Assembly: GCF_014066305.1 (NCBI RefSeq)
Contig: NW_023501076.1
Coordinates: forward strand, 293,501-357,500
From: Letharia columbiana
Lineage: Eukaryota > Ascomycota > Lecanoromycetes > Lecanorales > Parmeliaceae
Length of the DNA: 64,000 nucleotides
Direction: 5' to 3'
The notes under the pieces are model-generated. The model had not been told where the DNA came from, searched no databases, and saw nothing but the letters and a program-made list of their open reading frames with translations. Below, piece by piece: positions 1 through 10,549 of the stretch. The translations under genes were made by a program, and so were the position numbers. How positions within the stretch are numbered: position 1 is the stretch's first letter; every line of letters begins with the position of its first letter.

Positions 1-2252
1 GGCGCGAGGATGCGATAATGTTCTGCCCTATCGGAAATTTTCTACAGGTAATCTCGATCTATGCGTAGTCCCCAATCCCAACTTTGCGGGCTGCGTTGGA
101 AAGTGCTCCATTTTTGAAATTGATGAGACCATTATGAAAAATTCGAGTTCACGCAGACCTTGCACCAGAAGCCCGAAGAAGTTGCCGCCCCGAAGGCACT
201 TCGAGAGATGAAGCAAGAATTCTGACCCATCATACCAGCGTTGGCGGACACGGTTGCTCAGCAGTGGGTGTTATGTTACGGCTTAGAAAATTCCGAGCCT
301 TTCTTATTTCATGAGGACAGATACGTTGGCAACAATATTCCCAACAAATGCCAGCTTTTTGACATTAAGGAAGACGATGCTGGTAAGTCGAGATTGTCCG
401 GCCGGGTGGATATTTGGCCGGATCAGGCTATGACTTGATTGATGTCACGAGTCTCTGTTTTTTGAGCTTCATGCTTGAAAGAAGAGACTACCAGGATCAT
501 CATGATCAGCCATCTACCCATCTACTCATCTACAGTAGATCAGTATTAGTATCGGAAAGTCCTTCATAGATCTAGGCAGCTGTGGATGAGCTTTGAGCAG
601 GCTGAAGGAGCGTACGCCTGTCCTCAACATGGCATTGGTCCTCACTCTGTCTCTAGCGAAGCTAGTCATCCTCCCACAATCTGACCCACCGACCAACATC
701 TGCAGTAATCCGTGATAGTGGCTGGTCTTGGAGTTGCTGCCCACGTCCCATGTATCTTGATGATTCCTCGCCAGTTTGTGACAACCCCGATGCTTTCAAT
801 TGAGCTCTAACAACTGCAAGACTTCATCACTCCAGACCAATTCAAATTTCATCAGAAGCATTGTATAGACAGAATCAATAGCAGCATTTTGTGTACGGAA
901 TCGATGAAGAGAATGGGTTGGAAGAATCAAAGCAGGTCTCTACCAGAAAAGAAGAGATTCGACGATTAGGTCTCTCAGTATCAAGACCGCCCAAAAAGAC
1001 TGTGCTTGTGATATTGCCGACATGGTATTGTTGGGAGAATTGTCGATAAAGTTTCTTCCGACAGCTTCTGTTGAGCAAAATCTATTCCAAGCGGCCACCC
1101 TGTCAATATTGAAAACGCCGGCAGAGTATTTCTTTCCAATCCGCGCTTTGCTGAAGGTGTCTATATGGTGTTGTGGAGATGGGCGTTTCGAGTGCCATGG
1201 TATTGTTGGGACATTGGAAGCCTGGGAGTCCTGCGCTACAGATTTGATGACAGCCCCTGGCCTACTCTTTTGTTCTTCCTATGGTGGCAATCGAAGCCAA
1301 GCTGGGTGACGGTGCGCTGAATGTAAAGCTTTATTCCATGCCTCTGCATAAATTCGACTGGGCACAGACACGCAGCAGTTTGCTTGGCCACAGTTCTTAG
1401 GAGCTCCTTGCATGCTGTACGTTCCTAGGCTCAAGTACAACTAGTGCCAGCATATTGACTTGTGGTCTAAGCTCTTTCAGCTCTGCACCATGAGACAGAT
1501 CGAACTCGCCGCCCTCGCCGAGTCTAATAACAAGGCTATCCTCCTTTCCTTTATTAGGACTACAATTTCTCCTCTCTCTTTTCCTTTTCTTACTCCTGCG
1601 TGAACATCAAAGGTATCAATATGTCGCAAAGACGCAAGGGTGTTTCTGGGTCGTCTGTGGGAGTACCACTCTTTCCGTTGTCTTTTTCACTCTCGTCTAC
1701 GGCTCCAAGGATTGGCTGCATGATTGGGTCGGGGCCAACAGGAGGCACTTGCAGGGTGCGTGTAATCGATTTTACTCGCTTTGAGGGGAAATACCTGCTT
1801 TGTGACACGGGTAAGCGGCGTACTAATGAATGGTGGCAGGAACTGTCATCGGAAACTGATATTGCCACGATCTCATTGGTCTTGTACTCTTTGAGCCGTC
1901 GGGATATGGTTTGCTCTACGGACGTTGCTCGAGTGAACCGAGGTCTTTGCGAACACGTGAAAACGGCGTGGTACGCCAAAATTGCCAGTCTTGCTGCTCT
2001 CCGCAATCAATGAAGTCGCCTATGACGAAATGCGAAGAGTGGAGTCAGGAGGTGGCAAGATATTCCGCGCATGTATCGTTTCACGCGCTTCCACTAATGC
2101 CACTGTGACGTGCAGCAAATCCCTTTCTTGATACACGCGGTCTGCGGATGCAACTACCCGGTTTCGGATATTCATGAAGAAGTTTATTCGATGATGGGGT
2201 TTTCAACAATGATCTTCTGCGTCTTCTGCCACCACTGGTTGATATCAGGTAC
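1..2252. other. Gene-poor left edge, no supportable gene
   Basis: Short open frames exist on both strands, for example two overlapping frames of about 137 codons at 1590-2013. None shows a domain, signal peptide or splice-consistent extension, and the two frames at 1590-2013 lie opposite each other, so at most one could be real. Decayed coding sequence is possible but I cannot identify any. Confidence 0.4.
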
Positions 2253-3484
2253 ATGTCTGTGAGTGTCCTTTCGTCGATATCCCTCTCAATCGACATGGAT
2301 ATTGTAGAACATTTGGCGCCATTGCGTCCTCTTGCTCTAATCATCTTGCTTGCATTACATACAAAGGCTCTTGTGCTACATGGTCCGTCTCCATCCTCGC
2401 TCAATACTCCTCGAGTCATATCGCGTGCTGAGCAGGCTGCTACCCTGGAGTCGTACACAGGAATTGGAACCCCGTGAGCACTGATAAACTTTATCATCTC
2501 TCGCACGGCCATACTTACTCTTTGCATAGTCCTGTTGTCCAAGGTTGGCAATTGTTAACCACCAATCTACCACTCCAGTACACGCCAACAGGATCCCACA
2601 CTACCCTCCAGCTTACCCTGAAAGACAACAAGGCTCAGAATATTGATCCATCCATGATCTACAACTTGGCTGTACTGGGTCTGGCAGATATTGCAAGTTC
2701 GACTGTTACGCATAATGGAAACAAGAACCTTCCGCGTTCAGGCCAAAAACCCTCGACCTTTGCGACCTCATATCCACCTTCGAATCTTCAGTTCATGATG
2801 ACTGCATCGGATGATCTGCCTGTTTATTCAGTGGCAGACGTTCTGAGGGGTATGCAGGAGTTGACTCATCACCTTTACTTCTTGGAGTTGACCTTCGAGG
2901 TCTTCAGTGACATAAGTAAGACAAGTTCTCCACTCGCGAGTGGATGTCTGGCGTTCCACTGTGGCTCTCAAGACGAAAGCATGAATACTAGAGATTTAGA
3001 GTTTGCCAACTCCTCCGCCGCCAATGCTTCAACTGCACCGTCGAGACAACTCCAACAGCTAACGACCTTTGACGAACTCGACGCCGTAGCTGTGACCTAC
3101 TATGACCTCAAGAGCCCCTTTCCCGTACATGATCAGAGCTTTGCAGATATCGCCACTCGCATGCTCGCCGATATTACAAACCTCATCATTGCCTACCACG
3201 GTGATGGCCTGCTCCCTTTCTATGGCTCCGGCAATAAACACCTTCTTCGCTACGTGGATACGTGGGGATCAAATCTGACGATCTCCCTTCTTCCGTTGAA
3301 CCTCATGAGAGTCAACTTCACTCTCGGTCAAGCCGCCATGGCTCTGAAAACTACACAAAAAAGATTGCAGAACGGACCCATGATGGAATCAAAATTGGAG
3401 ATTATGGTGGATGACTCCATGGTCGGTTGGGGCTGTTTGAGCTACGCAAACGCGAGTGCTTGGCGGTGCGTGATGTTGACGTGA
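2253..3484 (+). CDS. Putative secreted or membrane-anchored protein of unknown function
   Basis: I do not recognise a family. Exon 1 starts at ATG 2253 (or the in-frame ATG 2295) and has a hydrophobic stretch typical of a signal peptide (LRPLALIILLALHTKALVL). A canonical intron at 2474-2529 (GTGAGC...GCATAG, 56 nt) joins exon 1 in frame to a long exon ending at the TGA at 3482-3484; without splicing, exon 1 stops at once. The product is about 390 residues with several N-x-S/T sites, fitting an extracellular glycoprotein. A second in-frame intron near 2916-2972 (GTAAGA...CAAG) is possible, because removing it keeps the frame. The frame restoration across the first intron is the main evidence that the gene is real. 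Confidence 0.55.
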
Positions 3485-4022
3485 TATACTAAACGATCTG
3501 TCCACTTGGCCCACCATTGTGGAACTATTCCTCAACCAGGTCCCGCACATCAAGGACGAACCGTTGCAAGGTCCGCTATCTCACGCTCTGATTGGAAGAA
3601 CATAGGAGGCACGGCTTATAGGAGGTTTTCTCGAGCAAGCTACATGTGTAAATAGTGGTAAGCTGGGATCAAGGCTGGACTTTGTGACCGCACGGGTAAG
3701 TGGTGGGTGACAGAATTGGGGGTGCGACGGGATTTTTACAGTTGCATGAAATCTGCAGGCTTATCGCAAATTCGAATGGACATTCCTTGCGGATCTACGC
3801 GAGAGACAAAAGTTCGCCAGCGCCAAAAACAATTGTCGGGAATATATTTGAGTCCGACCGAGCGAAGCAACGTGTCTCCAACCGAATTGGAGCGCCAAGT
3901 CCAAGATAACAGGTAGTTATCATTGTTGATAACAGAAACCTGCGCCCTACCGCATCACGATCTTGGAGACGGGTTTGAGAACCACGGAAGCATTTCAGGG
4001 TCCGGACCGTTGATTGGCAGTC
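3485..4022. other. Intergenic, nothing recognised
   Basis: No frame here has domain similarity. The right end carries the first copy of a tandem duplication that starts at 4023. Confidence 0.4.
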
Positions 4023-4295
4023 CCTTTTCGCATGTCGCCACCGGAGCATTGACAAGGTCCCTGCGTTGTGTTCCAATGCTACAAACAGTCGCACTGCAGT
4101 GCGATCGGATCTGAAATGTATACCTACTCTTCATAAGTAGATCTTCTTATTTTCTTCCTTTTCGCATGTCGCCACCGGAGCATTGACAAGGTCCCTGCGT
4201 TGTGTTCCAATGCTACAAACAGTCGCACTGCAGTGCGATCGGATCTGAAATGTATACCTACTCTTCATAAGTAGATCTTCTTATTTTCTTCCTTT
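4023..4295. repeat. 134-bp tandem duplication just upstream of a secreted-protein gene
   Basis: The sequence from 4023 to 4156 is repeated at 4157-4290 at an exact offset of 134 bp, and identity runs on to 4295. Each copy contains the palindrome-like GCACTGCAGTGC and the string TACTCTTCATAAGTAGATC. The second copy ends about 40 bp before the ATG at 4338, so the duplicated block lies in the promoter or 5' UTR of that gene. The two copies are nearly identical, which implies a recent event. Confidence 0.9.
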
Positions 4296-4337
4296 CCTCC
4301 GAAACCAGTCTCCGCAATCCCATCCCCAGCCCCCAAA

Positions 4338-5143
4338 ATGCCGTCCTCCGCAGTCCAACCCCTTGCCCTCATCTTAACCTTATTCTTCCTCTCCCTTCTC
4401 TCCTCCCTCCCACCCTCCGCCGCCTCCGCCATGTGCAGCGAGCTCTACGGGCACCCCCAACAACAAGCCTGCTGGCAAATGTTTCACGGCCCCGATGGCA
4501 TCCCCTCCGACGCAAACAGTCATCTCTTCTCTCTTCCTCTACGCCGAAGGCCGCCGAGCATACTGACGAGCCAATGGCGAAGGAAGCAGCGGTTGCCGTT
4601 TTTGAGGTCGAATGGTGAGTGATGATTTGGCTCAAGCTTGCAGGAAATGGAGTATACGCTAATGACTCTGGAACTCCGTCAGGGGGTTGCAACCTGGCGC
4701 TATTGGCTATCGAGCTCGTCGACCAGACTATCACATACGACACCACCACCTGGGCCGACACCGTCGAAAGCGGCTCCCTGATCTACAACCAATGCGTCTC
4801 CCCCACAGAAACCGAAGGCGGATTCCACATCCCTTCGGGTGGATACGTCCTCACCGGTAGGTGAATCTCGCGACCCTCGACTCTCCAGCTGGCTCTTACA
4901 CTGCTGACATGCACGCATTGCGGGCACATAGGCGACCACGGCCGCCTCGCCCTCCTCCTCTACGCCTCCGGCTCCACCTACGACCGACAAGTTCAAGCGG
5001 ACCTCGCGAGCGGGAGGACCGTTGTTGCGGAGCAGGATCCTGGGGATGGAAGTATCGATATTTCGGCCAACACTACGACCGCAAATACCTTGAACAATCT
5101 CCTCGGTCCAATTCTCCCAAGAGCTCGGATCAAGGGTAGATAG
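4338..5143 (+). CDS. Small secreted protein of unknown function, three exons
   Basis: The spliced model has exons 4338-4614, 4683-4856 and 4932-5143, giving about 220 residues. Intron 1 (GTGAGT...CGTCAG, 68 nt) contains the branch site GCTAATGAC; intron 2 (GTAGGT...CATAG, 75 nt) removes an in-frame stop. A strong signal peptide (LALILTLFFLSLLSSLPPSAASA) is followed by CSELYGHP, a Q/W-rich stretch, GGCNLALL, a WAD segment and GGYVLTGDHGRLALLLYASG. This layout is one I associate with fungal secreted proteins lacking an assigned function (inference from pattern memory). The ATG follows a pyrimidine-rich leader and a tandemly duplicated upstream block. Expected location is extracellular; conserved Cys residues could form disulfides. 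Confidence 0.75.
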
Positions 5144-6046
5144 AGCAGAACCTTCAAAATGCGTGCGATCCTGACCAGGCGTTAGGTTTGTCAGACTGAG
5201 GTCGTCGATCTTCGTTGAAAGAATGTGTCGCACGATGTTGGTTCCGTGGATGGGTAATCCCGTCCATGGATGAGGTATAGTACCAAATCCGACACACCTT
5301 ATCATACCTCTCGTGGGCCAATCAGGCTCCAGATTACGTACCTTGTTCACGGATGAGATGGTCTTACTCCGTGGACGAAAGACAGCCCCCACTTCCACTT
5401 CCTCGTCTTCCAAACGATCCTGAGGGTCTACAGCAGTGTGCCGGGCCCCGGCTCCTTCGTCTACATTCCTCATCATCTTCTCACACCTCGACGGCGTCAC
5501 CGGCTGCGTTTTATCGCACATAGCTAGGTACATACTTACACTCTTGTCGTTTCTTCGGATGATAAGTGTCCCTGGAGCCGGCCTTGGTCACTTGCAAGTC
5601 TGGAGTGACTGGAGCTCGGCGTGAGGGGGGTTCTCTATCTGTGTGGATAGCCCGCCGACGGTCGGGACTATGACGGACCCCAAAAAAAGGCGCAGCTCCT
5701 AATGGCTGGACACCAGAAGTTTTTCCGTCAGTACCTACAAGCATGCCAGGATTCTTCCCTAGGCCAGTAGAGTCCCGGTCTCCTGGCGCCTTCGTCGGGT
5801 ATGAGTCTTCTCGATCCGTCCACGGATGGTGGCCCCATTCATATCCGCCACACTTCCTAAGAATTATCGATGAACGGGATACTTATCGATGGACGTGGTG
5901 ACTGGATCCATGGACGGGAGCGATACATGAGTGGTGTGCAGCCAAACCAGGCGTTTTAATATATTGAAGGGACCACTGATTTCTTCGAACCTTCTGGGAC
6001 GTTGTTATTTGACTCACAGCGGTCGACGAGGTGAATGGGTGTATGA
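5144..6046. other. Intergenic with dispersed short GGATGG/CCATGGA motifs
   Basis: Open frames here (for example minus strand 5511-5744) have no recognisable domain. Short related strings such as CGTCCATGGA, CCGTCCACGGATGG and GATCCATGGACGGGA recur at about 5250-5270, 5815-5830 and 5900-5915 in both orientations, suggesting a degenerate repeat. The last 10 bp (6047-6056) are the left target-site duplication of the element that follows. Confidence 0.4.
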
Positions 6047-6056
6047 GGTCGCTGGG

Positions 6057-6986
6057 GGGCAAATTACAAATTCATACCCCATCTTACATTTCCATACCCC
6101 TCACCGAAAGAATGGGTTAGTTGTCCCATTCATGAAAAACACGCGTCAACGCACGATAGGGGCCCACATAGAGTGTAGATAGTGGTTGGGCCGTCTCACG
6201 CCGGGGATGGCAAAGCCTAAATAGGCCTAAATAGAGGCCTGAACAGGCATATTTCTCGTACCCCAGCGCAAGAAAACTCCCATGCCTATGGCATAGACCT
6301 GGAGTGAAATGATAGCTAGCTATGTATAGGTGTGGGTGGGTGGGACAAAAAGTGTGCAATGGCTCTGAAAGAGACGAAATCGAATGAAGAGCCATTGACA
6401 GGTGCAAAACAGGTGGCTATATAGCTCGTACTGGACACCTGTCCCCAACCCCTTACCGGGGTACCAACAGGGTACCAACAAGGTACCAACAGGGTCATGA
6501 TGTCATGTGACCCACTAACCCCCAGTCCCACTTGGCAGTATGAATTTGTAAGTTGCCAGTCTTTGGGGTATGAATTTGTAAGTTACCATTTTTTGGGGTA
6601 TGAAAATGTAAGATACCATCAACTTATAGATCTAGTTATCCCTATACCTGTAGATCATTAGAAGGGTATTTAGGGTGTTCCAGGCTACCTACCCCAATTG
6701 TTAGTAACCCGAGTTACCGCTAAAGGGTTGAATAGGGGTGTTTGTACTTCACGCTGCAGACATCCCTAAGGGGCCCCGCAGAGCCCCCGGAGGAATAATT
6801 CCTAACACCAACCCGCCCTATAGATGGCAACTTACAAAATCATACCCCCATTAATGGTATCTTACAAAATCATACCCCTATTAGTGGCATCTTACAAAAT
6901 CATACCCCGTTGGGGTATGAAAATGTAAGATGGGGTATGAATTTGTAAGGATCGCATAGTTTGGGGTATGAAAATGTAATTCGCCC
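6057..6986. mobile_element. 930-bp non-autonomous inverted-repeat DNA transposon with 10-bp target duplication
   Basis: The left end starts GGGCAAATTACAAATTCA and the right end is the reverse complement of GGGCGAATTACATTTTCA. Outside the ends, GGTCGCTGGG occurs at 6047-6056 and again at 6987-6996, a 10-bp target-site duplication (8-10 bp, since the flanking G run blurs the edge). No transposase frame is present. Inside there are about eleven copies, in both orientations, of a motif close to TTACAAATTCATACCCC, at both ends and in clusters at 6538-6612 and 6828-6980. The duplication length fits hAT- or Mutator-type elements; the superfamily is not settled. The interior also holds a diverged piece of the Ngaro-type repeat found at 9.8-14.6 kb. 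Confidence 0.8.
6258..6534 (-). repeat. Diverged terminal-repeat remnant of the Ngaro-type retrotransposon
   Basis: This stretch aligns end to end with 9970-10239, the B2-A2 junction of the element at 9833-14594. Shared landmarks include AGCG(C/G)(A/T)AGAAAACTCCCATG, GTGTGGGTGGGTGGGA, GAGACGAAATCGAATGAAGA, GACAGGTGCAAAACAGGTGG and the repeated GGTACCAACA units. It is more diverged than the intact copy and lies inside the inverted-repeat transposon, so it is either a nested insertion or captured sequence. Confidence 0.8.
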
Positions 6987-6996
6987 GGTCGCTGGG

Positions 6997-7757
6997 GGTG
7001 CAACCTTCTACACCGGCAATCTCTCAGACAAAGAGTAGCAGCTTCAGAAATTAAAAAAAACATCTGACTTACATGGTGAACTTGAATGTTGAGGAGAAAG
7101 ATAATGTTGCTCCGCTTAATACTCGGTGATGGTTATGATTTCTATTACTGTCAGTGTCATGCTGACTCTGTGTACGGATCAAATGCCGTGGCCTAGCTTG
7201 AAGTGGTCCTTGTAGCCGGAGCCTCCCGTGGACCGCTGCAGGTTTTAGCGAAAGGCTTTCGGCTGTCCAGACTCGGAAAACGTCATGCAACTTGCTTTCC
7301 AATCCGACCAAAAATAAGTAGCTTTGCAGTAGTCCATTCAGTTAATTCATTAATTACTTACAGTAACAGTATACATATTCCTTCACTATCTCCTTAGTCT
7401 TCAGCCTTCAGCCTTCAGCCTTCACCCTTGTCTGCCTTTTTAGCAGACATCGAATATCTTTGTCTGTCTGTTAATGGACCCTTACTGCTCAAGAGAGCAT
7501 GGCCCCCCCCCACACCACCTGCCCCATATAGCCTGGATGCGCTTACACCCGTCTGACCTCGACCATCTGCAATACCCGAAGCTGACTGCATAAGCTGATT
7601 AAATCTAGTCTTGCTGCTCTCTATTTTTACATATGACAGTCTAATCACTAACACATTTATTCTCTATATATTGAGCCTTTTTTGTACCTTCATCAAATCT
7701 CCTGTCCGCAATCCATCTGAGTACCAAACCAAGTCTCATAAATAAAAAACTAATTGA
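6997..7757. other. Intergenic and promoter region of the GMC oxidoreductase gene
   Basis: No supportable coding sequence. A short heptamer repeat (CCTTCAG, about four units) lies at 7399-7425 and a run of nine C at 7503-7511. The last 100 bp are AT-rich (AATAAAAAACTAATTGA just before the ATG at 7758), as expected of a 5' UTR. Confidence 0.45.
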
Positions 7758-9425
7758 ATGGCTGCCGTGTTGTGCTCTCTCCTTCTCCTTCAAGCTGTTG
7801 GCTTGGTCTGTGCCTCTCCCGTTCAGCCTCAATCATGGACGACTACTCTATGGGATGTGATCGTGGTCGGTGCCGGTCCCGCGGGGATCATCGTCGCGAG
7901 CCGGCTGAGTGAGAGCGGAACGAAGAAAGTCCTCCTCCTCGAGGGAGGCGGGCCATCCTACGGCATCACCGGAGGAACCGAGAGACCGCAGTGGTTGGTC
8001 GGCACAAATTTGAGCCGTGTCGACGTACCAGGGCTCTATGATACCATTTTTTCCGGTCCAACCAATTTGACCTGTGGCCCCAACGAGGTGAACGCTTTCG
8101 TGGGTTGCTCCATCGGCGGTTCCAGCGCCATCAATGCCGGATTGTTTTTTCAGCCACCGGAATCGGATTTTGACACCTATTTCCCCGCGGGCTGGAAGTA
8201 TGCTGATGTCCTGCCTTCCATCAACCGGCTCTATCAGACGCAGCCCTCCAGCGACATCACTTCCGAGAATGACATCCTGTATGAGCAATCCGGATATACG
8301 GCGGCCAAGGAGTGGCTTGTGACCGGTGCCGGCTTTTCTGAAGTCGCCATCAATACAGACTCTGCAAACAAAACCAAAGTCTTTGGCCATCCCATATACG
8401 ATTACAAGAACGGTCAGCGCGGCGGGCCCGCCATCAGCTACCTGCAAACGGCCTTGACCCGCTCAAACTTCCACCTGCAAAGCGGCGTCTGGGTCAACCG
8501 CGTCCTTCGCACAGGCAGTGTAGCCACAGGCGTCGTCGCCAACGCGAGCGGTGTCATATCCACCGTTTCTCTATCCCCCAACGGAAGAGTCATCATCAGC
8601 AACGGCGCCTTGAAGTCCCCAGAGCTCTTAATGAAATCCGGCATCGGCGACCCGGCCGTCTTGGAACGCCTCCAACAAGCCAACAAGCTCGGCGGCCTCC
8701 CCGCTTCCGCCTGGATCAACAACACCGCCGTCGGCGCCGGCCTCTTCGACAACCCAAACACCTTCATCGAACTCTCCAGCCCCTCCGTCCAATCCTACAC
8801 CTACACCTACAACGACCCTATCCCCGCCGACGCCTCCCTGTACCTGAAAAGCCGCTCCGGCCCATACTCCTTCGCCTCCGAAATCAGCGTCTTCTGGGAC
8901 TACGTCCCGCACGCCGACGGCACCCGAGCCGGCATGCAGGGCACCATCGGCACCGCCGGCTACGACGGCTACACCACCGACCAAACCGTCACCCTCAACA
9001 TCTACGGCACCTCGGGCCTGAAATCCTCCGGCACCGTCGTCCTCGACGCCGACTTCGTCCCCGGGCCCCAGGGCGTCTACTTCAGCGACCCGCAGGACGC
9101 GCAGGACATCGCGGCCTTCATCCACGCCATCTTCGCCGCCCTGCCCGCGTCGAACCTCGCCCCGCTCAATATCCCGGCCGCGGCGTCCACGGCGCAGATC
9201 CTGACGTACATCACGACGCCGTCGGCGTACACGGAGGGCGAGGTCAACCACTGGTCCAGCTCGTGCCGGTTGGGGCGCTGCGTGGATGCGAACACGACGG
9301 TCATCGGGATGCGGAATCTGAACGTTGTGGATGCGTCCATCGTGGAGCCGTTCACGGTCAATCCGCAGTTCGGCGTCATGGTGGCGGCGGAGAGGGCGGC
9401 GGAGCTGATTGCCTTGTTGATGTGA
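7758..9425 (+). CDS. Secreted GMC oxidoreductase, cellobiose-dehydrogenase-like flavin domain
   Basis: A single exon of 555 codons. Residues 1-20 form a signal peptide (LCSLLLLQAVGLVCAS). The Rossmann FAD-binding motif GAGPAG is at residues 38-43, followed by LLLEGG. The GMC signature GCSIGGSSAINAG is in the first third, and ISNGALKSPELLMKSGIG matches the second GMC signature. The catalytic pair is visible: His498 in NHWSSS and Asn535 in NPQFG. NHWSSSCRLGRCVD and the spacing resemble the flavodehydrogenase domain of cellobiose dehydrogenase (AA3-type), but no N-terminal cytochrome domain and no C-terminal CBM1 are present. It should oxidise a sugar or alcohol outside the cell and pass electrons to oxygen, quinones or an LPMO; the substrate cannot be read from sequence. 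The 3' half is strongly GC3-rich, unlike the transposons nearby. Confidence 0.93.
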   Translation: MAAVLCSLLLLQAVGLVCASPVQPQSWTTTLWDVIVVGAGPAGIIVASRLSESGTKKVLLLEGGGPSYGITGGTERPQWLVGTNLSRVDVPGLYDTIFSGPTNLTCGPNEVNAFVGCSIGGSSAINAGLFFQPPESDFDTYFPAGWKYADVLPSINRLYQTQPSSDITSENDILYEQSGYTAAKEWLVTGAGFSEVAINTDSANKTKVFGHPIYDYKNGQRGGPAISYLQTALTRSNFHLQSGVWVNRVLRTGSVATGVVANASGVISTVSLSPNGRVIISNGALKSPELLMKSGIGDPAVLERLQQANKLGGLPASAWINNTAVGAGLFDNPNTFIELSSPSVQSYTYTYNDPIPADASLYLKSRSGPYSFASEISVFWDYVPHADGTRAGMQGTIGTAGYDGYTTDQTVTLNIYGTSGLKSSGTVVLDADFVPGPQGVYFSDPQDAQDIAAFIHAIFAALPASNLAPLNIPAAASTAQILTYITTPSAYTEGEVNHWSSSCRLGRCVDANTTVIGMRNLNVVDASIVEPFTVNPQFGVMVAAERAAELIALLM

Positions 9426-9832
9426 GTGTGGTTGGAAGCGGCTGGGAAGTAGTTCGATCGGATGTTTCATGAATTGTATCGGTGTCGCTGCTCCAACTTA
9501 ACCACATCATTCGCTGCCATTGTGCCCCGTAGCGCAGCAGATGTTCCACTCCCTGATCTCGATATCCGTTTTCGTCTAGTAACACTTTCGCGGCATACGA
9601 CCCTCGAGTAACCATCTCCCCCGTATTCCCTTCCACCCGTTTAGCCATCCTTACGTCCGTCCTCTGTATCAGTACTCACTTCCCCTTACCGCTCCTACCA
9701 TATTCTCCCTTCCCTCCCCACCAACCATCCAACTCCACCGCCTACCTGCCACTGCCCCTGCTCCTGCTGTCGAAAGATACGAAAACGACACCTACCTCCT
9801 TTAATTTCATTTGCTCTTGACCTCACGACGAC
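9426..9832. other. 3' flank of the GMC gene, left flank of the retrotransposon
   Basis: Pyrimidine-rich sequence (9640-9800) without a gene. The Ngaro-type element starts at 9833. Confidence 0.4.
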
Positions 9833-9988
9833 TTAGTGCTCGCAAACAGTGAGGCCATACACAAAACAACGCATGCACAAGTAGATATGTAGATAGATGA
9901 TTGGGCATATCCAACACTGGGGCAGCTAAGACCTTTTTGGACATGCAAATAGTCCAAAAAAAGGCCCCCCAGCGCTAGAAAACTCCCA
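9833..9988 (-). repeat. Split direct repeat B2 of the YR retrotransposon
   Basis: Begins TTAGTGCTCGCAAACAGTG on the plus strand and matches 10250-10405 almost perfectly up to GCGCTAGAAAACTCCC. It is the outer 3' end of the element. Confidence 0.9.
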
Positions 9989-10046
9989 TGTCTGAGCGAC
10001 ATGACCTGGAGTGAAATGAGGCTATATACAGGTGTGGGTGGGTGGG

Positions 10047-10249
10047 AGAAAAATGATATGGCTCTGACAGAGACGAAATCGAATGAAGAGCCGTTGACAG
10101 GTGCAAAACAGGTGGCTATATAGCTCGTACTAGACACCTATCCCCAACCCCTTGCCGGGGTACCAACAGGGGTACCAACAAGGGTACCAACAGCCACCAA
10201 CGCTATGGCCTCATAATGGACCCACTAACCCACAGTCCCACTGTTGCGA
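10047..10249 (-). repeat. Split direct repeat A2 of the YR retrotransposon
   Basis: A 203-bp block identical or nearly so to 14392-14594, from AGAAAAATGATATGGC to CCCACTGTTGCGA. It contains three GGTACCAACA units. It directly abuts B1. Confidence 0.9.
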
Positions 10250-10405
10250 TTAGTGCTCGCAAACAGTGAGGCCATACACAAAACAACGCATGCACAAGTA
10301 GATATGTAGATAGATGATTAGGCATATCCAACACTAGAGCAGCTAAGACCTTTTTGGACATGCAAATAGTCCAAAAAAAGGCCCCCCAGCGCTAGAAAAC
10401 TCCCA
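10250..10405 (-). repeat. Split direct repeat B1 of the YR retrotransposon
   Basis: Second copy of B; after GAAAACTCCC the sequence diverges into the internal region, marking the inner boundary at 10405. The B1/A2 joint at 10249/10250 is the site where the two element ends meet in a circular intermediate of this class. Confidence 0.9.
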
Positions 10406-10549
10406 AAACCCAAGACGTCGTCCAAAGAGGGTGAAGGTCTCGAGAAGGACTCCTGACGGTACCTACCGCAGCAAGCAGTAAAGACCAACAGCACTAGCGC
10501 GGACGGGCTGGAAGGTGCTGATATCGTAGTGATACTCTGAGTATATGGG

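Noticed and set aside
1590..2013. Opposed 137- and 138-codon frames
   Set aside because: Neither has a domain, and they exclude each other.
4700..5533. 277-codon minus-strand frame
   Set aside because: It overlaps the spliced secreted-protein gene on the other strand and has no domain.
8628..9470. 280-codon minus-strand frame opposite the GMC oxidoreductase
   Set aside because: Arg/Gly/Val-rich product of high GC3 in the real gene; no motif.
9833..10405. LTRs of an LTR retrotransposon
   Set aside because: The repeats are split (B-A-B at one end, A alone at the other), there is no TG...CA and no target duplication, and the internal region encodes a tyrosine recombinase rather than an integrase.
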